From the NCBI RefSeq assembly GCF_022603395.1, contig NZ_JAIBKA010000010.1, positions 62,001 to 126,000 on the forward strand: 64,000 bases of DNA, written 5' to 3'. The DNA comes from Desulfoferrobacter suflitae (lineage in GTDB: Bacteria; Desulfobacterota; Syntrophobacteria; Syntrophobacterales; Syntrophobacteraceae). Below the pieces are notes generated by a model. That model ran no database searches. It was not told where the DNA came from and saw only the letters and a program-made list of their open reading frames with translations. Position 1 is the first letter of the stretch; each line of letters starts with the position of its first letter. Positions 8,036-17,188 of this stretch are shown in pieces. Both the position numbers and the translations under genes were made by a program.

Positions 8036-9955
8036 TTGGACCATCCTAAACCTCTCAACGACGCCACTATCACCGCCTGCACTCTCGACTGCCCCGATGC
8101 ATGCTCCTTGCTGGTGAGCGGGAACCGGATAACAGGCAACCCGGACCATCCGTTCACTTCCGGGTTTATTTGCAGGAAAGGGAAAAATTTTCTGCAGCGG
8201 CTGCGCAGTCCACACCGCATCACTTCGCCTCTCCTGCGGTCCGGTGCTCGATGGCACGGCATCAGCTGGCAGGAAGCCCTTGATCTTTGCGCGCAAAAAA
8301 TTCAGCAGTATCGACAACAGCCGGCTTCCATACTGCATTTTCATGGTGAAGGAGCCAAAGGGGTTCTCAAGCAGGCAAGCAGGTTGTTCTTTGCACTTCT
8401 CGGTTCCAGCCGGGTGAAGGGGTCTCTGTGCGATGCAGCAGGCTACCTTGCCTTTGTTGCGGATTTTGGTTCAAGAGATAATAATGACATAACCGACCTA
8501 CTCAACGCGCGGACCATCGTCAACTGGGGCAAGGACCTTTCCAGAAGCTCCATACACACGGCGGCTCTGGTGCGCCAGGCACGGCGCCAGGGCACCACGG
8601 TCATCAGCATCTCTCCGGGGGGCGACGGAAACGGCCCCTTTTCCGACGTATTTCTGCGCATTCGCCCCGGCACCGACAGATTTCTGGCTGCTGCCGTAAT
8701 CCGCCTTTTCATTGAGCGCCACCGGTTGCGCTCGGACATTCTGCAGCACACCCGTGGATGGCAAGATTTCCGCCGCGCCGTCATGGCGCGGCCATGGGAG
8801 GCATGGGCAGCCAAATGCGACGTGGCCCCCCTTGAAATCGAAAAGTTGTTCGCCTGCTATGCCTCTGAACACCCGACGGCAAGTCTTCTCGGCGCCGGTT
8901 TGCAGCGCTACCTCCACGGCGGCGAAAACGTGCGGTTTATCAATGCACTTGCCGTTCTTTCCGGCAATATGGGGCGTTCCGGGGGAGGCAGCTATTTTCA
9001 TCTGCACTCCCTCAGAAACGTCAACCTCGCCTGGACTAAAGACCCGGAGCGAAAACCGCGACGCCCGCTGCTTATGCCGACCATCGGTGCGGATATTCGC
9101 GCGGCTCAGGAGCCTCCCATCAAAATGATTTGGGTCGACGGCTCCAACGTCATCAACCAGGCCCCCGATTCCAAGGCAGTCGTGCGCGCCTTCCAGTCCA
9201 TTGATTTCAAGGTGGTGGTGGACGCTTTCCTGACCGATACGGCGGAGCACGCCGACCTTATCCTTCCATGCAAACTCATGCTGGAGCAGGAAGACATCGT
9301 GGCCTCCTACCTGCACGACTTTGTACACTCTGTGAGAGCGGTATTCGCCCCACCGGGGGAAGCCAGATCAGACTATGAGATCCTTTCCCAACTGGGACGC
9401 AAGCTGCATCCACCCATCCTGCTGCCGGAACCGGAAGCCATTTTGCAGGCTGCCCTGGACACGCCTCACCTGGATATTTCCTTGCAGGAACTGCGCGCTC
9501 AGGGATTTGTCAGAGCCAGAAGGGCTCCCATTGCTTATGCCGACATGCGCTTCAATCATGCCGACGGCAAATATCGCTTCCCCTCCACACTCAGCGGCGC
9601 AACACCGCTACCGGAACGGTTTCCGCTGCGCCTCATTTCCGCACTGCGCCGAGACACCATCCATTCGCAAATCCTGCCGGAGCGGCAGGAAATTCCTCCA
9701 CGCCTTTGGGTTTCACCGGATAACCCGCTTCTGAATGATCTCGATACATCCCGGGCGATATTTGTGGTTTCACCTTTGGGCCGGTTGCGGGTAACATTAG
9801 AACTGATGCCCGGCCTGCATCCACAAGCTGTGCTTTACCGGCGGGGCGACTGGATGAAGCTGGGAGGGGGCATTAATCAGATTGTTGCCGCAGGCCTGAC
9901 GGATGTTGGCAACGGCGCCCCCTACTACGAGCAGTGTGTGAGGATTGAGAATTGA
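8036..9955 (+). CDS. Molybdopterin-dependent oxidoreductase, formate-dehydrogenase-like
   Basis: 639 residues of the DMSO-reductase superfamily, binding bis-MGD and one 4Fe-4S cluster. The cluster ligands are Cys15, Cys19, Cys23 and Cys46 (C-x3-C-x3-C-x22-C). The segment SLCDAAGYLA has a cysteine near where formate dehydrogenases carry the molybdenum-ligating Cys or Sec. Later motifs include NWGKDLSRSSIHT, IRPGTDRFLAAA, NALAVLSGNMGRSGGG, WVDGSNVINQAPDS and TDTAEHADLILPC, typical of cofactor-binding loops. There is no Tat signal, so it is cytoplasmic. The start is TTG at 8036 with a weak ribosome-binding site and could lie slightly elsewhere. No electron-transfer subunit is adjacent. The substrate is unknown. 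Confidence 0.85.
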   Translation: MDHPKPLNDATITACTLDCPDACSLLVSGNRITGNPDHPFTSGFICRKGKNFLQRLRSPHRITSPLLRSGARWHGISWQEALDLCAQKIQQYRQQPASILHFHGEGAKGVLKQASRLFFALLGSSRVKGSLCDAAGYLAFVADFGSRDNNDITDLLNARTIVNWGKDLSRSSIHTAALVRQARRQGTTVISISPGGDGNGPFSDVFLRIRPGTDRFLAAAVIRLFIERHRLRSDILQHTRGWQDFRRAVMARPWEAWAAKCDVAPLEIEKLFACYASEHPTASLLGAGLQRYLHGGENVRFINALAVLSGNMGRSGGGSYFHLHSLRNVNLAWTKDPERKPRRPLLMPTIGADIRAAQEPPIKMIWVDGSNVINQAPDSKAVVRAFQSIDFKVVVDAFLTDTAEHADLILPCKLMLEQEDIVASYLHDFVHSVRAVFAPPGEARSDYEILSQLGRKLHPPILLPEPEAILQAALDTPHLDISLQELRAQGFVRARRAPIAYADMRFNHADGKYRFPSTLSGATPLPERFPLRLISALRRDTIHSQILPERQEIPPRLWVSPDNPLLNDLDTSRAIFVVSPLGRLRVTLELMPGLHPQAVLYRRGDWMKLGGGINQIVAAGLTDVGNGAPYYEQCVRIEN

Positions 9956-10013
9956 AAGCGGAAACGATATTGCCGGTTGAAGCGCTTCGGCTTTGAGGAG
10001 TTGACGGAACGTT

Positions 10014-10688
10014 ATGAAAATCTTGGACGATGGGGTTCGCACAGCGATAACAGATTTTTGCATGATTTTTTCCAAGCGGCTCCAGGGTTTGCGCCGTTAT
10101 AGCGAGTGCCTTGAACTGGCCGGCAACCAATTGCCACAGTTGCTGCTCGACAGGTCACTCATGACGACACTCGTGGAACATATTGCCGCCGGGGCGGATT
10201 ATCCCGACGTTCGCGTCCCGACTTTGTTTGACAATGAATTGTTGCTCTATCAGGAACAATCGCGCCTCTTTTCGCTGCGCATGTACCTTTGGGGGCCCGG
10301 TGAATACACCGCCCCGCACGACCACAATTCCTGGGGGGTGATCGGCACCGTAACGGCAGGCTTTGAAGTGATCAATTACCGGCGGGAAGATGACGGATCA
10401 CGCGAGGGCTATGCCCGCCTTGCAGCACAACCGGCAATCCAATTGCAGGCCGGCCAGACCGCTTCCACATTGCCCCTTAACGATGGGATTCATAAGACGG
10501 GTAATCCGGGCGGGGAAACCATCATTACCCTGAGCATCTACGGGCGGCCGCTGAGTAGAGGATATCTGCAGGGTTTTAATGTGGCCACTGCTCGAGTCTA
10601 CCGGATACTCTCCCCCAAACGCAAGAAGATCGCCCTTGCCTGTCAAGCGCTGCAAGGGCTCGAGCGCGCAGAGGGAAGCCGGGGTTGA
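10014..10688 (+). CDS. Cysteine-dioxygenase-like cupin, predicted metal enzyme
   Basis: 224 residues. The cupin core PHDHNSWGVIGTVTAGFEVINY holds the HxH iron ligands, and the third histidine is in NDGIHKTGNPGG. This layout matches the cysteine dioxygenase / thiol dioxygenase group (COG5553-like), which oxidises thiols with a non-haem iron. The N-terminal helical part (residues 1-70) is not conserved in sequence. The gene stands alone between the molybdopterin enzyme and a small protein. An oxygenase role in an apparent anaerobe would need caution; oxygen detoxification or another metal chemistry is possible. Confidence 0.72.
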   Translation: MKILDDGVRTAITDFCMIFSKRLQGLRRYSECLELAGNQLPQLLLDRSLMTTLVEHIAAGADYPDVRVPTLFDNELLLYQEQSRLFSLRMYLWGPGEYTAPHDHNSWGVIGTVTAGFEVINYRREDDGSREGYARLAAQPAIQLQAGQTASTLPLNDGIHKTGNPGGETIITLSIYGRPLSRGYLQGFNVATARVYRILSPKRKKIALACQALQGLERAEGSRG

Positions 10689-10783
10689 AGTCAAGCCGAC
10701 GGCACCGCATGAGTTCATGGCACCCTTTACAAGCAAAGGAGAATGATTATTGTATTTTTGACAATCTTCTCAAGGAGGTGTCA

Positions 10784-10999
10784 ATGATGTTCAAAACAAG
10801 TCCCTACATATGGGCTAAAGATGAAGAGGGAAGACGGTATCTGTGCCCGTTCGATGAGCTGAAGGATGCCAACTTCGTGAGCTCTATGGAAACGAACCGT
10901 TGTATTCACGACGATTCGGAGCTGGCGAGCCGCAAGTTCGTTCCCTCCAATGATCCGGAGGGCAAACTTCATTTTGCCCGATCGGTGAGTTTGAATTAA
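10784..10999 (+). CDS. Small conserved-looking protein of unknown function
   Basis: 71 residues beginning with two consecutive ATG codons (10784, 10787) behind a strong AAGGAGGTG. It is acidic and soluble, with the segments YIWAKDEEGRRYLCPFDELKDANFVS and ELASRKFVPSNDPEGKLHFARSV (each seen only in part as a motif). No domain is recognised. It is monocistronic, because a clear intrinsic terminator follows 35 bases after its stop. The strong ribosome-binding site and terminator support a real gene. Confidence 0.7.
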   Translation: MMFKTSPYIWAKDEEGRRYLCPFDELKDANFVSSMETNRCIHDDSELASRKFVPSNDPEGKLHFARSVSLN

Positions 11000-11033
11000 C
11001 GCGCAACACCAAAGAAAAGTGATGCAAACCCAG

Positions 11034-11061
11034 GCCGGGCCACCAGTGGCTCGGCTTTTTT
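11034..11061 (+). terminator. Intrinsic terminator after the small protein gene
   Basis: A 10-bp GC-rich stem (GCCGGGCCAC with GTGGCTCGGC, one G-U pair) around a CA loop is followed at once by six T residues. Confidence 0.85.
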
Positions 11062-11228
11062 AATTGCTGCTTTATTTTCTCGGGTGGATTGTAACTCCTT
11101 CAAAAATCGTTCAATATAAGGAGGATTTCACTGAACTTGAGAGGGCTGCACTTTCCCGGTTATCGGCATACTATTCAGGGCTGTCGGCCTTGCCGGCGCG
11201 GAAAGAGCCTCAGGATAAGGAGAGAGCC

Positions 11229-12053
11229 ATGGCCGTAGCAACAGGTAAGAAGCGGGTTGCAGATCTCCCATCTGCCCTGGATCAAACCGACGTCATCAAG
11301 CAGCAGACGAAGCACAAGCGTATAGCTGTTTTTCTGGATTACGACGGGACCCTGACACCAATTGTCGAGCGTCCTGAAGATGCCGTGCTGTCCGATGATT
11401 CACGCCAGGTGGTGAAAAAACTGGCCGAACACTGCACGGTTGCCGTGGTGAGTGGCAGGGATCTCCAGGACGTTCAACAACTGGTGGCCATCGACGGCAT
11501 TTTTTTTGCCGGCAGTCACGGTTTCGACATCGCGGGACCAAGGGACTGGCGGCTGCAAAACGAGACCGGAACAGAATTCATCCCCCTGCTCGACCAGGCA
11601 GAGGAACAATTGCGCAGCCGGCTCGGTAACATTCAAGGGGCTCTGGTCGAACGTAAGAAATTCTCCATAGCAGTGCATTTCCGGCAGGTTGCCGAAGAGC
11701 GGATCGCTTCAGTGGAACAGGCAGTCGACGAGGTGATCACTGAGCACCGGGAGTTGCGCAAGGGTTTCGGCAAGAAGGTGTTCGAACTGCAGCCCGCCAT
11801 CGAGTGGCACAAAGGGAAGGCTTTACTGTGGCTGCTTGAGGCTCTCAATCTTGACAAACAGGACGTGCTGCCGATCTATTTGGGCGATGACGTCACCGAT
11901 GAAGATGCTTTTGAAGCATTGCAAAACACGGGCATCGGTATTTTCGTCAAGGGGAATGAAGGGCCACGGAAGACGGCCGCTCATTACGCCCTCGAAGACC
12001 CCCAGCAGGTGCGGCGGTTTCTACAGACTCTGGCGGAAATGAGAACCGGTTAG
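11229..12053 (+). CDS. otsB: Trehalose-6-phosphate phosphatase
   Basis: Removes phosphate from trehalose-6-phosphate, the last step of OtsAB trehalose synthesis. HAD motif I is FLDYDGTLTPIVERPEDA (about residue 40), motif II is in VVSGRD, GSHGFDIAG follows, and motif IV is YLGDDVTDEDAFEAL near residue 215. The start at 11229 follows AAGGAGAGAGCC and gives 274 residues, normal for OtsB. The open frame extends upstream to 11064 without convincing homology. The synthase partner OtsA is not in the window. Confidence 0.9.
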   Translation: MAVATGKKRVADLPSALDQTDVIKQQTKHKRIAVFLDYDGTLTPIVERPEDAVLSDDSRQVVKKLAEHCTVAVVSGRDLQDVQQLVAIDGIFFAGSHGFDIAGPRDWRLQNETGTEFIPLLDQAEEQLRSRLGNIQGALVERKKFSIAVHFRQVAEERIASVEQAVDEVITEHRELRKGFGKKVFELQPAIEWHKGKALLWLLEALNLDKQDVLPIYLGDDVTDEDAFEALQNTGIGIFVKGNEGPRKTAAHYALEDPQQVRRFLQTLAEMRTG

Positions 12054-12151
12054 GAAGTTGCGTGAGGGCCAGGAGCGTCGTTTGGATCGATTTCGACCGA
12101 ACGCGTGCGGGAATAAGGACCGTTTTACCAATTCATGAACGAACTTTTCCG

Positions 12152-13024
12152 ATGGCTGACGGCAATGACATGCAAAGTGCATCCGTAACATTGAAACATC
12201 GCCATTTGCAGCAGATTTTGCAGGAAATGCAGAGTGTGCTGGTTGCCTTTTCGGGTGGAGTGGACAGCTCGCTGCTGCTGCAAGTTGCCGGAGAGCAGCT
12301 TGGTGAAGAGCGCATCCTGGCGGTAACCGCCCAATCGGAAACTACCGCCCGGCATGAGATGGATGCAGCCATCCAAATGGCGGCTCGTTTGAGAGTATCG
12401 CACCTTGTCATTGCCGGGGCGGAAATGAGTTTACCCGAATTTGTCAACAACCCACCGGACAGATGCTATGTTTGCAAAAAGCACCGGTTCACTCGAATGC
12501 TGCAATTGGCAGGAGAAAAGAGATTTGCCTGGGTGGTCGACGGTACCAATTTTGCCGATCACGCAGACTATCGGCCGGGCATCAGGGCAATCCGCGAGCT
12601 CGGGGTCAGGAGCCCCCTGAGTGAGGCCGGCTTCAGCAAAGGGGAGATCAGGGCACTTTCAAAACAGCTCGGTCTGCCCACCTGGAACAAAGCGTCCCAT
12701 GCCTGTCTTGCCTCCAGAATACCTTACGGGACGCCGATCACAGCCGAAACACTGCGGCAGGTGGATGCCTGCGAGGAATTCATGCGCAAATCAGGACTGT
12801 CTCACCAGGTGCGGGTTCGACATTACGGCCATATGGTGCGCATCGAAGTGGACGTCGAGAGCATCGCGCGCGTGGCGGAACCCGCGACTAGGAAGAAGTT
12901 GGTCGAATACTTCAAGACGATCGGAATCAAGCACATCGGCCTCGACCTGGAAGGCTATCGCATGGGCAGCATGAACACAGCGCTCGATGTGGAAAGGGTG
13001 AAACTTGGACAGCAGCCTGCTTAG
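12152..13024 (+). CDS. larE: Sulfur transferase LarE for nickel-pincer cofactor synthesis
   Basis: LarE supplies sulfur to convert the carboxylates of the pyridinium precursor into thiocarboxylates. The PP-loop for ATP is VAFSGGVDSSLLL (about residue 32). Three cysteines are conserved: CYVC in PPDRCYVCKKHRF (about 107-110) and the one in HACLASRIPYG (about 186). LarE proteins with this trio are thought to hold a 4Fe-4S cluster and act catalytically, whereas the single-cysteine type sacrifices its own cysteine. It overlaps larB by 20 bases. The start at 12152 is uncertain; upstream in-frame starts reach 12062. Confidence 0.9.
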   Translation: MADGNDMQSASVTLKHRHLQQILQEMQSVLVAFSGGVDSSLLLQVAGEQLGEERILAVTAQSETTARHEMDAAIQMAARLRVSHLVIAGAEMSLPEFVNNPPDRCYVCKKHRFTRMLQLAGEKRFAWVVDGTNFADHADYRPGIRAIRELGVRSPLSEAGFSKGEIRALSKQLGLPTWNKASHACLASRIPYGTPITAETLRQVDACEEFMRKSGLSHQVRVRHYGHMVRIEVDVESIARVAEPATRKKLVEYFKTIGIKHIGLDLEGYRMGSMNTALDVERVKLGQQPA

Positions 13025-13766
13025 AATCCTTCTGGAAGACCTCCAGAAGGGAGAATTGGATATTGATTCTGCCCTGCGGAAACTGAAGACGCTGCCCTTT
13101 GAAGACTTGGGTTACGCCCGGATTGACAGTCATCGCTGTCTGCGTACAGGAGTATCCGAAGTAGTTCTTTGCGCCGGCAAAACCATCGAGCAAATCGTCG
13201 GCATTGCTCAAAGGATAGCTCAGAATCACCGGAATATTCTGCTCACCCGCGCATCAAAAGAGGTTTTTACGGCCGTCGAAGCGGCCATTGACAGCTGTCA
13301 ATATCACGCAACGGCGCGCATCATTGTCGTCAACCCGACACGGCTGAACCGGTTGGGGAAGATAGCCGTGGTGAGCGCCGGCACTTCGGATATGCCGGTC
13401 GCCGAGGAGGCGGCCGTTACCGCTGAAACGCTGGGAAGCGACGTGGATCGTTTTTATGACGTTGGAGTGGCCGGTATTCACCGGCTATTGCACGTGTGCG
13501 ATGATTTGATGAAGGCCAATGCCGCCGTGGTGGCTGCCGGCATGGAGGGGGCGCTGGCCAGCGTGGTGGGAGGGCTGGTCGCCTGTCCGGTCATCGGGGT
13601 TCCCACCAGTGTTGGCTATGGTGCCAGTTTCGGCGGCCTGGCGGCGCTCCTCGGCATGCTCAACAGCTGTGCTCCCGGCGTTTCGGTGGTCAACATCGAC
13701 AACGGTTTTGGCGCCGGCTACCAGGCCCACCTGATCAATAAGGCCGTATGCTGCGCAAGCTCTTGA
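13005..13766 (+). CDS. larB: Nickel-pincer cofactor synthesis carboxylase LarB
   Basis: LarB carboxylates and hydrolyses nicotinic acid adenine dinucleotide as the first step to the NPN cofactor of lactate racemase and related enzymes. At 253 residues it has the normal length. The C-terminal half resembles PurE, with VVSAGTSDMPVAEEAA, YDVGVAGIHRLL and AAGMEGALASVVGGL. It begins with TTG inside the end of larE. Neither larC nor a LarA-type racemase is in the window. Confidence 0.92.
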   Translation: MDSSLLRILLEDLQKGELDIDSALRKLKTLPFEDLGYARIDSHRCLRTGVSEVVLCAGKTIEQIVGIAQRIAQNHRNILLTRASKEVFTAVEAAIDSCQYHATARIIVVNPTRLNRLGKIAVVSAGTSDMPVAEEAAVTAETLGSDVDRFYDVGVAGIHRLLHVCDDLMKANAAVVAAGMEGALASVVGGLVACPVIGVPTSVGYGASFGGLAALLGMLNSCAPGVSVVNIDNGFGAGYQAHLINKAVCCASS

Positions 13767-13900
13767 TCGCCGCCCGTCCGACGCTCGTGCCCCAGCCCGC
13801 AATGCGCAACCGGCGCCAACCCAACACAGCCGAGGTTCTCCGGGATTTTCCGCTCGGCTCGTTAAGAGACCCCAACCGAATGGCGGTTTAAGAGACGTTT

Positions 13901-14383
13901 TCAACCTCGACCAACATTAATTTTAACAGGATCATCGGAGGCTTTCCCATCATCGGAAGGGGTCAGCATTGCAACCAGTTTTTCCACGGCGAAGAGCAAT
14001 GCCTTGATCTCGTCCTTTTCGAGCTTTTTCAATCGGTCGGCAAATCGTTCCTCGAGAGGTGCCGGAGCTACAGCGATGAACTTCTGGCCCTTATCCGTGA
14101 TTTCCGCATGTATTTGCCGGCGGTCTTTGCTCACGCGAGTGCGGCGAACAAGACCCCGCTTTTCCAGACGATCAACGATACCTGTCACCGTACTGCTGTT
14201 CACATAAACTATTTTGCTCAAAGCGCCCAGCGAGATGGGACCATTGTCATGAATTTCCCGCAGACAAACCAGTTGAGGGATGGTTATCTGGTAGTTCTCC
14301 TGGAGATACTTGGAATATCGGTCCACTTCGTGCATGATTTGGCGCAACCGCTTGGCAATCTGTAACACTACCGGATCAATCAT
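13901..14383 (-). CDS. MarR-family transcriptional regulator
   Basis: 160 residues with a winged helix: QNYQITIPQLVCLREI-type helix 2, LGALSKIVYVNSSTVTGIVDRLEKRGLVRR (recognition helix and wing) and RTRVSKDRRQIHAEITDKG, the wing with the conserved DRR. C-terminal dimerisation helices follow. Such proteins usually repress neighbouring genes and respond to small phenolic or oxidising signals. It is divergent from topB across 312 bp that contain a good candidate operator. Confidence 0.88.
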   Translation of the reverse strand: MIDPVVLQIAKRLRQIMHEVDRYSKYLQENYQITIPQLVCLREIHDNGPISLGALSKIVYVNSSTVTGIVDRLEKRGLVRRTRVSKDRRQIHAEITDKGQKFIAVAPAPLEERFADRLKKLEKDEIKALLFAVEKLVAMLTPSDDGKASDDPVKINVGRG

Positions 14384-14463
14384 TGTAGCACCTCGGGCAT
14401 ATTAAGAAGATGCGGGAATCCACCCGCGCGAACGGGCATAATAATACCCGCGGATTGAAAGGC

Positions 14464-14481
14464 CGCAAATCAAAATTTGCG
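14464..14481. promoter_or_regulatory. Inverted repeat, candidate MarR operator
   Basis: CGCAAAT-CAAA-ATTTGCG is a perfect 7-bp inverted repeat in the 312-bp gap 14384-14695 between the divergent marR and topB genes. Its size and position suit a MarR-dimer site. The same gap has GC-rich repeats (GCGGG/CCCGC at 14411-14453) and no convincing coding frame. Confidence 0.4.
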
Positions 14482-14695
14482 CTGAAGCCACTTGGCACTG
14501 GCTGCTCATGCCACTGGGTGACACTGGTGCACAAAGGACCGGGCAAAGTCATCCGCGGGTGCGCTTGCCGGGAATCCTTCAACAGTCGCACGTGAAATCC
14601 CGCTTAAAGATTGCGGCAAGCGTAGTCTGAGGTTAATCTGACAAGGTAGAAGCGGAACTGAAAAGACCGAACATTGCGGATTTGAAGGAAGCAGC

Positions 14696-17164
14696 TTGAA
14701 GACTCTGATCTTAACGGAAAAGCCGTCCATCGCACGAGATTTCGCCAAGGCCCTGGGGGTGAAAGGCAAAAGGGAGGGATACCTGGAAGGCGGCGACCAC
14801 GTGATTGTCTGGGCGATAGGTCACCTGGTGGAGCTTGCCGACCCGCAGGACTACGCCGCCAAGTGGAAGCGATGGAGCCTCAACACCCTTCCCATTCTGC
14901 CGCAACAGCTGAAATACAAACCCATAGCTAATGTTCGAAAACAACTCAAAGTCGTTCAACAACAGCTCCAGCGCAGCGACATCGGCCGGATCATCATTGC
15001 AACGGATGCCGGACGGGAAGGAGAAGTGATTGCCCGCACCATTCTCCAGACCGTCGGCCGGGTCGGCTCTGAACTGGTTCGATTCTGGACCTCGCAGGCG
15101 TTGACGCCGCAGGTCATCAGGGAGACTCTCGAAAGTGTCAGGCCTGCCGCTGAATACGATCGACTCTGGCATGCTGGACAAGCCCGGCAGGCGGCGGACT
15201 GGCTGGTAGGAATGAATCTCACCCGGGCGGCAACACTCAGAATGGGAAACTATCCGAATGTTTTTTCCATCGGGCGGGTCCAAACCGCTGTCCTGGCGCT
15301 CCTGGTCGATCGACAGATGGAACGGGACAATTTCAAATCCGAGCCCTACTGGCTGCTTGCAGCCAACTTTTTCAACCCGGCCAAAGGAACCTGGCGTGGA
15401 ACCTGGTTCAACAGGGAAACCAACCGGTTCACCAGCAAGCACGAGGCCGACCGCATAACCGCCCTCCTGCAGGGGCAAACCGGGTCGGTCAAATCGGTCA
15501 AACGCGAAAAGAAGAAGCAGCCGCCGCAGTTGCTCTATTCCCTGACGGATCTCCAGCGGGATGCCAATTCCAAGTACGCCTTTCCCGCCAAACAAACCCT
15601 CGATATTGCACAAAAACTGTACGAACAGAGGAAATGCCTCTCCTACCCCAGAACAGACTCCCGGGTGCTCGGCTCGAAGAATGTCTCCCTGGCCGCAAAG
15701 TTGATCGGCAAGCTTTCATCCGTCTACCCCGAGCTGTTTGCGGGAATCAACGAGCAACTGATCGTTGCCTCCAATAAGAGGGTTTTTAACGATGCCAAAC
15801 TCACGGATCATCACGCTCTCATCCCTCTCGCCCCCCTGCCGGAGCAGGCCGCTCGCAGTGAGAGACTCGTTTACCACCTGGTTCTGCGGCGTTTTGCCGC
15901 CGCGTTTCATCCGGACTATGAATACGAGGCCACCACGATCATCACCGAGGTTGAGGGTGAAACGTTCCGCACCCAAGGGAGCCGGCCCGTTGTGCTCGGC
16001 TGGAAAACCGTCTACAGCAGAGCTGAAAAGGCTGAAGAGCACACTGGCAAGGACGGAGAAGAACCCGAAGTACAGGATCTTCCGCTGCTCGAAAAGGGTG
16101 ATACGGCGCAGGTGAAGGATGCTCGACTGGAAGAGAAGATGACCCAACCGCCGCCGGAATATACGGAAGCGCTTCTGCTCAAGGACATGACCAACCCTGC
16201 CCGCTACGTCTCCGAGGATGAACTCAAGAAAATTTTTAAAGGCGAGATTGGATTGGGCACCCAGGCGACCCGTGCTCAGATCATCGAGACATTGCTTGCA
16301 CGCCACTATGTGGTTCGCGCAAAAAAGCTGCTCAGTCCAACCGCCAAAGGCCGCCTGCTGATCGACCGCCTGCGTCTTCTTTCCAGCGCAAAAGCCATTG
16401 CAACTCCTGAGGAAACGGCCCGCTGGGAAATGGAATTGGAAAGGATTGCTCAGGGCATGGGAAACTCGGAAGCATTCATGGATGCCATCCGAAAGTTTGT
16501 TATAAAAGGAGTCGAGGAGTTTAAAATGAATGAGATGCAGCAACAAATCGAGGAGCCTTTGGGAAAGTGTCCAGCCTGTGGAGGCAATGTCATTGAAGGG
16601 AAAAAGGGATTCGGCTGCGCCAACTGGCGGCAGCAGGACGGAGCATGCCGGTTTGTGGTGTGGAAGAAAATTGCCGGCCAGACCATAACTCCAGACCAGG
16701 TGAGAATGCTCCTGGCCGGTGAATCGATTCCCGCCATGGAATTCATCTCCAAAGAGGGCAGGAGATTTTCGGCCGGTCTAAAGTTGGAGCAGGAGGGCGA
16801 GGAGGGGCGATGGACCACACGATTTGCCTTTGGCGACCAGGACGCTGCGCCCTCCGACTCGGTTTCCGCCGAGCCGTCGCGAGCAAAGCAATCCCTCGGC
16901 ACATGCCCGCTCTGCGGAGGAGCCATTGTCGAAGGGCGTAAGGGGTTTGGCTGCGCCAATTGGCGTAGCCAGGACGGAGGTTGCCGGTTTGTCATCTGGA
17001 AAGAAATTGCAGGCAGGAAACTAAGTCCGGACGACGTAGTCATGCTTCTGAAAAAGGGCGAGACGGGGGTGATATCCGGATTCAAGTCCAGGAAGGGGAA
17101 AGATTTTTCCGCCCGGCTGAAGCTGGAAGGGGAAGATTACAAGACGGTTTTTGTGTTCTCATAA
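14696..17164 (+). CDS. topB: DNA topoisomerase III, type IA
   Basis: Relaxes and decatenates DNA by single-strand passage. The N-terminal Toprim domain begins LILTEKPSIARDFAKALG, with ATDAGREGE around residue 102. The active-site tyrosine lies in LSYPRTDSRVL (about residue 320). The C-terminus carries two copies of a Cys-rich repeat (CPACGG...CANW...CRFVVWK about 622-660, CPLCGG...CANW...CRFVIWK about 735-775), the topoisomerase C-terminal repeat. The start is TTG at 14696, since homology begins immediately after it. At 822 residues it is somewhat longer than E. coli TopB because of the tail. Confidence 0.93.
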   Translation: MKTLILTEKPSIARDFAKALGVKGKREGYLEGGDHVIVWAIGHLVELADPQDYAAKWKRWSLNTLPILPQQLKYKPIANVRKQLKVVQQQLQRSDIGRIIIATDAGREGEVIARTILQTVGRVGSELVRFWTSQALTPQVIRETLESVRPAAEYDRLWHAGQARQAADWLVGMNLTRAATLRMGNYPNVFSIGRVQTAVLALLVDRQMERDNFKSEPYWLLAANFFNPAKGTWRGTWFNRETNRFTSKHEADRITALLQGQTGSVKSVKREKKKQPPQLLYSLTDLQRDANSKYAFPAKQTLDIAQKLYEQRKCLSYPRTDSRVLGSKNVSLAAKLIGKLSSVYPELFAGINEQLIVASNKRVFNDAKLTDHHALIPLAPLPEQAARSERLVYHLVLRRFAAAFHPDYEYEATTIITEVEGETFRTQGSRPVVLGWKTVYSRAEKAEEHTGKDGEEPEVQDLPLLEKGDTAQVKDARLEEKMTQPPPEYTEALLLKDMTNPARYVSEDELKKIFKGEIGLGTQATRAQIIETLLARHYVVRAKKLLSPTAKGRLLIDRLRLLSSAKAIATPEETARWEMELERIAQGMGNSEAFMDAIRKFVIKGVEEFKMNEMQQQIEEPLGKCPACGGNVIEGKKGFGCANWRQQDGACRFVVWKKIAGQTITPDQVRMLLAGESIPAMEFISKEGRRFSAGLKLEQEGEEGRWTTRFAFGDQDAAPSDSVSAEPSRAKQSLGTCPLCGGAIVEGRKGFGCANWRSQDGGCRFVIWKEIAGRKLSPDDVVMLLKKGETGVISGFKSRKGKDFSARLKLEGEDYKTVFVFS

Positions 17165-17188
17165 TCAATCATCTGTTGAGGTGACAAC

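Noticed and set aside
14410-14595. A 61-codon frame upstream of topB
   Set aside because: It overlaps inverted repeats, lacks a ribosome-binding site and has a composition like untranslated DNA.
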